From contig NZ_FOSK01000014.1 of assembly GCF_900114245.1 (NCBI RefSeq), forward strand, positions 1-64,000: a DNA stretch of 64,000 nt. The letters run 5' to 3'. Below are positions 1-7,475 of this stretch, piece by piece. How positions within the stretch are numbered: the first letter of the stretch is position 1; the number at the start of each line of letters is the position of its first letter. The stretch comes from Pseudovibrio ascidiaceicola. Lineage in GTDB: Bacteria > Pseudomonadota > Alphaproteobacteria > Rhizobiales > Stappiaceae. Made by a program: the position numbers and the translations under genes. The notes beneath the pieces are model-generated. The model saw nothing but the letters and a program-made list of their open reading frames with translations. It ran no database searches and was not told where the DNA came from.

Positions 1-13
1 GGGGGAGAATTTG

Positions 14-1915
14 ATGAAGAGCGTTACACTCACGTCGATTGCTGCTTTGACGCTGCCGTTTCTGGCCGCCAATGGCTGGGCCTATAACGAAGCGCCCATG
101 CTCAAGCAGTTAGTTGAAGCCGGTCAATTGCCGCCGGTTGAAGAGCGCCTGCCGAAAAATCCACGCGTCATTCCAGTCTACGACAGCATCGGCACCTATG
201 GCGGTGTCATGAAGCGTGCATTCAAAGGCCCAAGCGACCGCTGGGGCCCAACCAAGCTCATGGAAGAGCGTGTGGTTGAAACCTACATGGACGGTGACAA
301 GAACCTGTCTCTTGTTCCCGGCTGGGTTGGCGAATATTCCGTGAGTGAAGATGCCCGCGAGTTCACCTTTACAATCCGCGAAGGTCTGCGCTGGTCCGAT
401 GGTGCACCTGTCACCACCCGTGACGTTCGCTTCTGGTATGAGGATGTGTTCCTCAACGAAGACTTGATGCCATCCATCAAAGCGCTTTACACCTCCAACG
501 GTGTGCCAATGAAGCTGTCTTTTGCGGATGATTACACCTTCACTGTTTCCTTCGAAAAGCCTTACCCGCTGTTCCTGACAGTGTTGGCCAAGGAGAGCAC
601 CGGTCGTCCGGGTCTGGATCGTCCCGGCTTCATCGAGCCATTCCACTACCTCAAAGACTACCACCCAGCCTACGCTGACACGGCCAAGTTAGAGGCAGCC
701 ATCGCCAAGTATGGTGCCAAGAAATGGACGGACCTGTGGGATTCCAAAGGCCAGATTCAGGCGTGGTGGTTCAATCCGAATATGCCGGTTCTCACCGCCT
801 GGCGCGTAAAAACGCCACCGCCATCTGACACTGTCGTGATGGAACGCAACCCTTACTATTACGGCGTGGATGCGGAAGGTAATCAGCTCCCTTACATCGA
901 CCAAATCGAGCACCGGCTGTTCCAAGACCCTCAAGCCATCAACTTCATGGCGATCCAAGGCGAAATCGACCTCCAAAACCGCCACATCAACGTGGCCGAC
1001 TTCACGCTGCTGAAGGAAAACGAAGCCAAGGGTGACTACACCATTGAAAAATGGACCAAGGCGCTCACATGGTCGATCATCCCGAACCTGAATTCCAAAG
1101 ACAAAATCAAGCAGGCGCTGTTTGAGGACATTCGCTTCCGTGAAGCTCTCAACATCTCCGTGGACCGCGAAACCGTCAATGAGCTCGCATTCTCTGGCTT
1201 AGGTGAGGCGCGTCAGGCTTCCCCAATCTCCGGCTCTCCGTTCTACGATGAAGAAGCTGAAGCACGTTGGACAGAGTACGATCCAGACAAAGCAGCAGAA
1301 CTTTTGGATGCTATCGGTCTGACCGAACAAGACGGGGATGGCTATCGTTTGATGTCCGATGGTCGCCGTCTCAGTCTCGTACTTGAAACCCGATGGGATA
1401 TCCAGGGCGAACTACTCGAAGTCGTTCGCACTTACTGGCAAGATGTTGGTATCGAAGTTCTGGTCCGCATCATTGACCGCACACTCTACCAGCAGCACGT
1501 TGATACGGCTGACTTCGATATGGTCCTCGATACGTTTGATCGCTCCTCCGTCATTACAGCCGACCCACTGCGTTTCCTGGGCCGTTACGGTTTCGCGCAA
1601 AGCTACTTCAACTGGTGGAGCACCAACGGCAAGTCTGGTGAAGAGCCCCCCAAAGATCATCCAATCAGAGATGTATGGAAGGCATGGGAAGGAGCCCAGA
1701 CTGCACATAGCCTTGAAGAAGCAAATGCCTATGCGCAGCAGATGGTGACCTTGCACAAGCAATACGGTTGGCATGTTGGGCTTGTTGGTGAAACGCCTGC
1801 GGTCTACGTGCGTAAAAACAGCCTGAAAAACTTCCCTGCGGGGTTCGTCCACGACGACGCGTTACGCGGCGTTGGCCTCGCATATCCGCAGCAGCTCTAT
1901 TTCTCCCAAGATTAA
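14..1915 (+). CDS. ABC transporter substrate-binding protein, Opp/Dpp (SBP family 5) type
   Basis: Periplasmic binding protein of an oligopeptide/nickel-type ABC importer. The first ~23 residues form a Sec signal peptide (MKSV, a hydrophobic stretch, then a cut near GWA-YNEAP). The mature part shows family-5 features: GLRWSDGAPVTTRDVRFWYE, DTVVMERNPYYYG near the middle, and a length (633 aa) in the long subgroup typical of sugar-oligomer or opine binders. I start at the ATG at 14 rather than the TTG at 11 because the purine-rich GGGGGAGA at 1-8 is correctly spaced. It heads a run of two permeases and two ATPases followed by pectin-degradation genes. I therefore infer that the ligand is an oligogalacturonide or rhamnogalacturonide rather than a peptide; the sequence alone does not prove the ligand. 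The promoter lies outside the window. Confidence 0.88.
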   Translation: MKSVTLTSIAALTLPFLAANGWAYNEAPMLKQLVEAGQLPPVEERLPKNPRVIPVYDSIGTYGGVMKRAFKGPSDRWGPTKLMEERVVETYMDGDKNLSLVPGWVGEYSVSEDAREFTFTIREGLRWSDGAPVTTRDVRFWYEDVFLNEDLMPSIKALYTSNGVPMKLSFADDYTFTVSFEKPYPLFLTVLAKESTGRPGLDRPGFIEPFHYLKDYHPAYADTAKLEAAIAKYGAKKWTDLWDSKGQIQAWWFNPNMPVLTAWRVKTPPPSDTVVMERNPYYYGVDAEGNQLPYIDQIEHRLFQDPQAINFMAIQGEIDLQNRHINVADFTLLKENEAKGDYTIEKWTKALTWSIIPNLNSKDKIKQALFEDIRFREALNISVDRETVNELAFSGLGEARQASPISGSPFYDEEAEARWTEYDPDKAAELLDAIGLTEQDGDGYRLMSDGRRLSLVLETRWDIQGELLEVVRTYWQDVGIEVLVRIIDRTLYQQHVDTADFDMVLDTFDRSSVITADPLRFLGRYGFAQSYFNWWSTNGKSGEEPPKDHPIRDVWKAWEGAQTAHSLEEANAYAQQMVTLHKQYGWHVGLVGETPAVYVRKNSLKNFPAGFVHDDALRGVGLAYPQQLYFSQD

Positions 1916-1929
1916 TCTGCCTTGCGGTT

Positions 1930-1966
1930 GAACTGGCGGCGGCGATCCCGATGCCTCCGCCAGTTC
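1930..1966 (+). terminator. Stem-loop after the binding-protein gene
   Basis: Perfect 10-bp arms GAACTGGCGG (1930-1939) and CCGCCAGTTC (1957-1966) enclose a partly self-pairing 17-nt loop. There is no T-run, so this looks like an intercistronic hairpin that stabilises the binding-protein mRNA or attenuates read-through into the permease genes. That arrangement is common after binding-protein genes, which need higher expression than the membrane subunits. Confidence 0.6.
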
Positions 1967-2012
1967 ACAACTTCAATGCTTCCTTACAAGTACAATAAAA
2001 CGGAAAAGGGAT

Positions 2013-2999
2013 ATGGCAGGTTATATTGCGCATCGCCTACTGTGGTCGATCCCGACACTGATCGTTATTACGATTGCCACATTCGTTATCATTCAGCTTC
2101 CACCGGGTGATTATGTAACAGCATACATTGCAGAACTGGTAGAAACTGGCGAAGTCATTGATGCGGAAACAGCAGCTCACATTCGTCATGAGTTTGGTTT
2201 AGACCGCCCAATGTACGAGCAGTTCCTCACATGGATCGGCGGAATTCTGCTCCACGGTGACTTCGGGCTGTCTCTCGACTGGAAACTTCCGGTATCTGAG
2301 TTGATCTGGGATCGGATTGGTCTCACCCTGCTGATCTCCATGCTTTCATTGTTGATGACATGGGTGATCGCTATTCCAATCGGCGTATATTCTGCCACGC
2401 GTCAGTATTCATTCCTCGATCATCTGTTCACCGTCCTGGGCTTCCTCGGTCGCGGTATTCCGGACTTCTTGCTGGCTTTGGTGCTGATGTGGATGGGGTT
2501 CCTTTACTTCAATTTCCATGTTGGCGGACTGTTCTCGCCAGCCTATGAAAACGCTCCGTGGTCTTTTGCCAAATTCATTGATCTTCTCTCCCACCTCTGG
2601 GTGCCGGTGCTTGTACTGTCTACCGGTGGAGCTGCTGGCCTGCTGCGCATCATGCGCGCCAATATGCTGGAAGAACTGGGCAAACCGTATGTTGAGACCG
2701 CCTACGCACAAGGCTTAAGCGAGCGACAAGTCGTCTGGCGCTACCCGGTGCGCGTTGCTCTAAATCCGTTCATTTCCACCGTTGGCTGGGCTTTGCCTGC
2801 ACTCATCTCTGGCGATGTCATCACAGCCGTGGTGCTGAACCTACCAACAACCGGCCCACTGCTTCTGCGCTCCTTGCAGAACCAGGACATGTATTTGGCT
2901 GGTGGCTTCATTCTCATACTGAGCGTCTTCACCATCATCGGCACATTGCTTTCAGACATCCTGCTGGTGCTGACCGATCCGCGCATTCGTCATTCGTGA
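2013..2999 (+). CDS. ABC transporter permease, DppB/OppB type
   Basis: First membrane subunit of the importer (328 aa). The N-terminus, MAGYIAHRLLWSIPTL with a hydrophobic helix, is the usual DppB opening. The periplasmic loop near residues 55-85 contains the typical pattern of LDRPMYEQFLTWIGGILLHGDFGLS. The inner-membrane coupling segment is seen near residues 210-260 (ANMLEELGKPYVETAYAQGL, then PALISGDVITAVVLNLPTTG). About six membrane segments are expected. A GGAAAAGGGA stretch just upstream supports the start. It lies 7 bp before the second permease. Confidence 0.9.
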   Translation: MAGYIAHRLLWSIPTLIVITIATFVIIQLPPGDYVTAYIAELVETGEVIDAETAAHIRHEFGLDRPMYEQFLTWIGGILLHGDFGLSLDWKLPVSELIWDRIGLTLLISMLSLLMTWVIAIPIGVYSATRQYSFLDHLFTVLGFLGRGIPDFLLALVLMWMGFLYFNFHVGGLFSPAYENAPWSFAKFIDLLSHLWVPVLVLSTGGAAGLLRIMRANMLEELGKPYVETAYAQGLSERQVVWRYPVRVALNPFISTVGWALPALISGDVITAVVLNLPTTGPLLLRSLQNQDMYLAGGFILILSVFTIIGTLLSDILLVLTDPRIRHS

Positions 3000-3006
3000 G
3001 GGCACT

Positions 3007-4149
3007 ATGTCAGAGCAAACTCTAAGCGATACTGCTGTTGAACCTGCAGCAGAGGTGAAGGAAAACTCCTCCTACACCGCCAAGCCACTGACCTTGATGT
3101 GGTGGCGTTTCAAAAAACATAAACTAGCCCTATGGTCTCTGGGCGTGATCATCCTGCTTTATCTGGTTGCCGCATTCGCTGGTTTTCTGGCGCCGTATGA
3201 TCCGTTCAAACACAACAGACTTCATCCGTTCGTTCCGCCGCAGTCCATCCACCTGTTTAGTGAAGATGGCACATTTCAGGGCCCATTCGTTTATGGCCTG
3301 AAACGCCAGCGCGACCCAGAAACCGCGCGTCTGTCTTTTGAGGAAGATACCAGCAAGATCAATCGAATCCGGTTCTTCGTCGAAGGTGATAAATACAAGT
3401 TCTGGGGTCTCGTCCCAACCAAACTGCGCTTGTTCGGTGTCGAAGGTCGTCGCAACCGGATCTACATTCTTGGAACAGACAAGCTCGGTCGTGACCTGTT
3501 CTCTCGTCTGGTCTACGGCGCTCGTGTCACGCTCTCCGTTGGTCTCATCGGTGTGTTCTTCTCCTTCGTAATCGGCATTACGCTCGGAAGTCTGGCAGGT
3601 CTCATCGGCGGAACAATTGATACCGTCATCCAGCGTATGGCCGAACTCGTCCGCTCCATTCCAACCATCCCGCTCTGGCTTGGTTTGGCCGCAGCCCTTC
3701 CGGTGAATTGGGATCCGATCCTCGTCTACCTGCTCATCACAGTCATTCTGGCACTGATCGGCTGGACCAACTTAGCACGTGTTGTCCGCGGTCACTTCAT
3801 GACCATTCGCAATCAGGACTTCGTGCTGGCGGCCCGCCTGTCTGGTGCAACCAAAACCCGCATCGTGACCCGTCACATGCTGCCGTCCATGACCTCCTAC
3901 GTGATCGCGGCAATCTCTCTGGCGATCCCGGAGATGATCCTTGGCGAAACAGCGCTCAGCTTCCTCGGTCTGGGCTTGCGTCCTCCGGTCATCAGTTGGG
4001 GCGTATTGCTACAGGATGCACAGAACCTGCGCTCGATTGCTCTGGCTCCGTGGCTCCTCATTCCTGGCGTGGCGATTGTCGTGACAATCCTTGCTTTCAA
4101 CTTCCTTGGCGATGGCTTGCGTGACGCTGCCGATCCCTATCAGAAATAA
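3007..4149 (+). CDS. ABC transporter permease, DppC/OppC type
   Basis: Second membrane subunit (380 aa). A soluble N-terminus of ~35 residues precedes the first helix (LWSLGVIILLYLVAAFAGFLAPYDP). Then comes a long periplasmic insert of about 90 residues, seen in the subgroup that works with long binding proteins. The C-terminal half has the OppC core: LGTDKLGRDLFSRLVYGARVTLSVG, the EAA-like coupling loop QDFVLAARLSGATKTRIVTRHMLP, and the closing FNFLGDGLRDAADP. It is translated from an ATG 7 bp after the previous stop and lies 12 bp before the first ATPase gene. Confidence 0.9.
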   Translation: MSEQTLSDTAVEPAAEVKENSSYTAKPLTLMWWRFKKHKLALWSLGVIILLYLVAAFAGFLAPYDPFKHNRLHPFVPPQSIHLFSEDGTFQGPFVYGLKRQRDPETARLSFEEDTSKINRIRFFVEGDKYKFWGLVPTKLRLFGVEGRRNRIYILGTDKLGRDLFSRLVYGARVTLSVGLIGVFFSFVIGITLGSLAGLIGGTIDTVIQRMAELVRSIPTIPLWLGLAAALPVNWDPILVYLLITVILALIGWTNLARVVRGHFMTIRNQDFVLAARLSGATKTRIVTRHMLPSMTSYVIAAISLAIPEMILGETALSFLGLGLRPPVISWGVLLQDAQNLRSIALAPWLLIPGVAIVVTILAFNFLGDGLRDAADPYQK

Positions 4150-4161
4150 GGAGAACGGATC

Positions 4162-5160
4162 ATGCAGGATGAAACCATTCTCGAAATCAAAGATCTCAAC
4201 ATTTGCTTTGAGATGCGTGAGGGCACCGTCAATGCCGTAAATGGCGTGAATTTCTCAGTCAAACCGGGCGAGGTGCTTGGTATTGTCGGAGAAAGCGGCA
4301 GCGGTAAATCCTTGAGTGCACGCTCAATCATGAACCTGCTGCCACGCAACGCGACCGTTACTAACGGTTCCGTAAAGTTCAGAAAGACGGACGGAGAAGT
4401 TATCGACATCCTCGCTGAGAAGCGAGAAAGCCGTAAAATGCGTGAACTACGCGGCGGTCATGTGGGAATGATTTTTCAGGAGCCGATGACGGCTCTTAGC
4501 CCGGTGCACTCCATCGGCAAGCAGATCATGACCACACTGAGCTTGCATACCGATCTTTCCAAGAAAGCACAGGTGGAGCGGGCAGCAGACCTTCTGGCTA
4601 TGGTGCAGATGCCAAAGCCGATGGAAATGCTGAAGAAGTACCCGCACCAGCTCTCTGGCGGCATGCGTCAGCGTGCCATGATTGCCATGGCACTTTCCTG
4701 TAATCCAAGCTTGCTGCTGGCAGATGAGCCAACAACGGCGCTGGATGTGACCACAGAAGCACAGATCCTCGATCTCATCATGTCCTTGCAGGATGAGTTG
4801 AACATGGCGGTGATCTTCATCACCCATAACTTCGGTGTGGTGGCAGAAATCGCAGATCGTGTCTCGGTCATGTATCTGGGCAATGCGGTGGAAACGGCAG
4901 CCGTGGATGACATCTTTTACAATCCAAAACACCCATACACACGTGCGTTGCTGCAATCCATTCCGCGATTGGATGGTCAAAAACGTCATCGCCTTCAAAC
5001 TATTGAAGGCATGGTGCCAGATCCGTTCAACCTGCCAACTGGGTGCGTCTTCCACACACGCTGTGCTGAAAAGATGGCAGGCAAATGCACCAGTCAGATC
5101 CCGGAGCTAACGCATTTTGAAAACGATCAGATGGCGCGCTGCCATCTCCATCAGGCATAA
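4162..5160 (+). CDS. ABC transporter ATP-binding protein, DppD/OppD type
   Basis: First ATPase of the importer (332 aa). Walker A is GESGSGKS at residues 43-50, the signature is LSGGMRQR and Walker B is LLLADEPTTALD. The oligopeptide-specific C-terminal segment is present, with its cysteine-bearing end PTGCVFHTRC that binds a cluster or metal in relatives. AAGGAGA at 4148-4154 is the ribosome binding site. It lies between the permeases and the second ATPase, so all five importer parts are present in order. Confidence 0.9.
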   Translation: MQDETILEIKDLNICFEMREGTVNAVNGVNFSVKPGEVLGIVGESGSGKSLSARSIMNLLPRNATVTNGSVKFRKTDGEVIDILAEKRESRKMRELRGGHVGMIFQEPMTALSPVHSIGKQIMTTLSLHTDLSKKAQVERAADLLAMVQMPKPMEMLKKYPHQLSGGMRQRAMIAMALSCNPSLLLADEPTTALDVTTEAQILDLIMSLQDELNMAVIFITHNFGVVAEIADRVSVMYLGNAVETAAVDDIFYNPKHPYTRALLQSIPRLDGQKRHRLQTIEGMVPDPFNLPTGCVFHTRCAEKMAGKCTSQIPELTHFENDQMARCHLHQA

Positions 5161-5172
5161 GGGCGAACTCCT

Positions 5173-6213
5173 ATGACGACTATTCATATCCCTGATGATG
5201 CGCTGATCAGCGTTGAAAAACTGCAGATGCACTTCCCGATTAAAAAGGGATTTCTGGGCAGAGAGCAGGGCGCAGTTAAAGCCGTTGATGATGTATCTTT
5301 TTATATCAGAAAAGGTGAAACTCTGGGCATCGTAGGCGAAAGTGGATCCGGCAAATCTACCACGGCTCGGGCCTTGTTGCGTGCTTATGAACCAACTGGC
5401 GGCAGCATCCGCTTCAAAGATCCAGATGGTGCCTGGCATGACTTGACGCACAAATCCGAAGCTGAAATGCGCAAGTTGCGGCAGCACATGCAGATGATCT
5501 TTCAGGATCCGTATGCATCACTCAACCCACGTATGACTCTACTGCAGCTTGTCAGCGAACCGCTCGTCAACATCGGCGTCACCAACAAAAGTGAGCTGGA
5601 AGACCGGGTTGCTGATCTGTTGAGCAAAGTGGGTCTGCGTCCTGAGAACATGAGCCGCTACCCGCACGCGTTCAGTGGCGGACAGCGCCAGCGTATCGGC
5701 ATAGCTCGTGCTCTGGCTCTCAACCCAACCTTCATAGCAGCTGATGAATCCGTATCCGCGCTGGATGTGTCTATCGCAGCACAGACTATCAACCTGCTTC
5801 AGGACCTGCAGGAGCAGATGGGGCTCACCTATCTCTTCATTACGCACGATCTGAGTATGGTGGAGCACATCAGTGATCGTATCGGCGTGATGTACGCAGG
5901 TCGACTGGTGGAAGTCGCTGATACCGCAAGCTTCTTTGAACAGCCACTACATCCATATTCTGAGGCATTGCTCGCTGCAATCCCGATCCCGGATCCCAAA
6001 CGCGCCCGTGCTAAAAAACGCGGTCTTGTGAAAGGCGAAGTCGCTGATCCGGCAAACCTGCCTGCAGGCTGCGCATTCGCAAGCCGTTGTCCGCACGCAT
6101 CGGAACTCTGCCACATGTCTAATCCAGAACTGACCGAAACAGCAGGCGGACGGTTTGTGCGCTGTCACCATTCTGCTGACCTGAAGCTACAAGGGGCAAA
6201 CTATGACCAATAA
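5173..6213 (+). CDS. ABC transporter ATP-binding protein, DppF/OppF type
   Basis: Second ATPase (346 aa). Walker A is GESGSGKST at residues 55-63, the signature is FSGGQRQR, and Walker B is AADESVSALD, where ADES replaces the usual ADEP as in many OppF proteins. The C-terminal PAGCAFASRCPHA resembles the cysteine segment of OppD/F. It overlaps the next gene by 11 bp, which indicates translational coupling to the HAD-fusion protein. Confidence 0.9.
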   Translation: MTTIHIPDDALISVEKLQMHFPIKKGFLGREQGAVKAVDDVSFYIRKGETLGIVGESGSGKSTTARALLRAYEPTGGSIRFKDPDGAWHDLTHKSEAEMRKLRQHMQMIFQDPYASLNPRMTLLQLVSEPLVNIGVTNKSELEDRVADLLSKVGLRPENMSRYPHAFSGGQRQRIGIARALALNPTFIAADESVSALDVSIAAQTINLLQDLQEQMGLTYLFITHDLSMVEHISDRIGVMYAGRLVEVADTASFFEQPLHPYSEALLAAIPIPDPKRARAKKRGLVKGEVADPANLPAGCAFASRCPHASELCHMSNPELTETAGGRFVRCHHSADLKLQGANYDQ

Positions 6214-7438
6214 CAACGGAAGCCTCATCGCCTTGAGGCAAGGCCTTCAGGAACCTGACGAACTTAATCTTGCTCGCAAATGTGCGCCTGTCTTGCGTCT
6301 GGACAGGTCTGAGCCATGGCGTCCAACTGCCATTGGTTTCACTGTCTTTTCTGAGGCAGGCAAATCACTAAGCAGTAAGTTTGAGATTGTGCCCAAAGCC
6401 GATCGCGTCATCGAGTATGCGATCTTCTGGGACTATGACATCCAGCATCTTTACGACCTGGAGCACGTCTGGGTTCATCTGAACGCTGAGGATCAGGTTA
6501 TCGCCGTTGAAGCTTCTCAGCACGGCAAACGCGTTGAAATGAAAAACGGTGACGCCCTGCCGATTGAAAATGGCCGCGTCACACTTTGGGCAGAACCTGG
6601 CAAACACGCCCATTTTGCATCCCGTGATGCCATGAAAGAACGTGAAGCTCACACCCGTTACGAGTGCTCGTTGGGGGCGGGGTTACATGGTGTTCATATG
6701 GGGAATCCATTCTCGCTGGAGTTTGGTGAGATCACTCCATATGAACACCGCCTCGCACGCCTGCAAATGCAGCGCTTGGTGCTGGAGCCATCCTACGGCG
6801 AAACACTGCGCTGGGATTGTGCTGAGGGCGATCTGCTGCCATGGACTCATGTTGAAAGTTGGATTCCGGAGCGTGTAAAGCACCTCATTAGTGATCTGCG
6901 TGAAACCCTTCCGCATTTCAAAGCCATCTTTCTGGATTGTGGTGACACACTCATTGATGAAGGCACTGAAATCAAAAGGGAAGGCAGCGATGTTGCTTAT
7001 GGCGCTGAGCTGTTGCCACATGCCCGTGAAGCGCTGAACACGCTTGTTTCCCGCGGCTACCGTCTTGCCCTCGTGGCAGATGGCCCTCGCGCAACCTTTG
7101 AGAACATCTTAGGGCAACACGATCTGTGGGAGCATTTCGAAACACACACCATTTCAGGTGATGTAGGTGTTTTGAAACCCGATTACAGAATGTTCGAGTG
7201 CGCCATGTCTTCACTCGGCCTGAGCGAAGCAGATGCAACTAGCATTGTCATGGTGGGCAACAACCTTGAACGTGACATCAAAGGTGCAAACGGAGCAGGC
7301 CACAAGAGCATCTTCCATAAGTGGACGCAGCGCCGCAACGTGATGCCGACTGATGCCAGTGAAGAGCCGACCCGCACCATCTCATCGCTTCATGAGCTTG
7401 TGAGCTGCATTGAGCAGATTGAGCTGTCGCTCGCCTGA
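6203..7438 (+). CDS. HAD-family phosphatase fused to an unassigned N-terminal domain
   Basis: 411 aa. Residues ~240-400 form a HAD hydrolase. Motif I reads FLDCGDTLID, so the second aspartate of the usual DxD is glycine, a variant known in some HAD-IA enzymes. Motif II lies near LALVADG, the motif III lysine is in GVLKPDYRMFE, and motif IV is VGNNLERDIKGA. The N-terminal ~230 residues are a separate domain with SQHGK (near residue 110) and PGKHAHFAS, a pattern that reminds me of Vps62/NPP1-like proteins. This comparison is from memory. Coupling to the importer ATPase gene (11-bp overlap) ties it to the pectin-oligomer pathway, perhaps acting on a phosphorylated sugar or a by-product. The substrate is unknown. 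Confidence 0.7.
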   Translation: MTNNNGSLIALRQGLQEPDELNLARKCAPVLRLDRSEPWRPTAIGFTVFSEAGKSLSSKFEIVPKADRVIEYAIFWDYDIQHLYDLEHVWVHLNAEDQVIAVEASQHGKRVEMKNGDALPIENGRVTLWAEPGKHAHFASRDAMKEREAHTRYECSLGAGLHGVHMGNPFSLEFGEITPYEHRLARLQMQRLVLEPSYGETLRWDCAEGDLLPWTHVESWIPERVKHLISDLRETLPHFKAIFLDCGDTLIDEGTEIKREGSDVAYGAELLPHAREALNTLVSRGYRLALVADGPRATFENILGQHDLWEHFETHTISGDVGVLKPDYRMFECAMSSLGLSEADATSIVMVGNNLERDIKGANGAGHKSIFHKWTQRRNVMPTDASEEPTRTISSLHELVSCIEQIELSLA

Positions 7439-7475
7439 ACCCCTGAGAAGTACCCCATTTACAAGGAGTGGTTTT

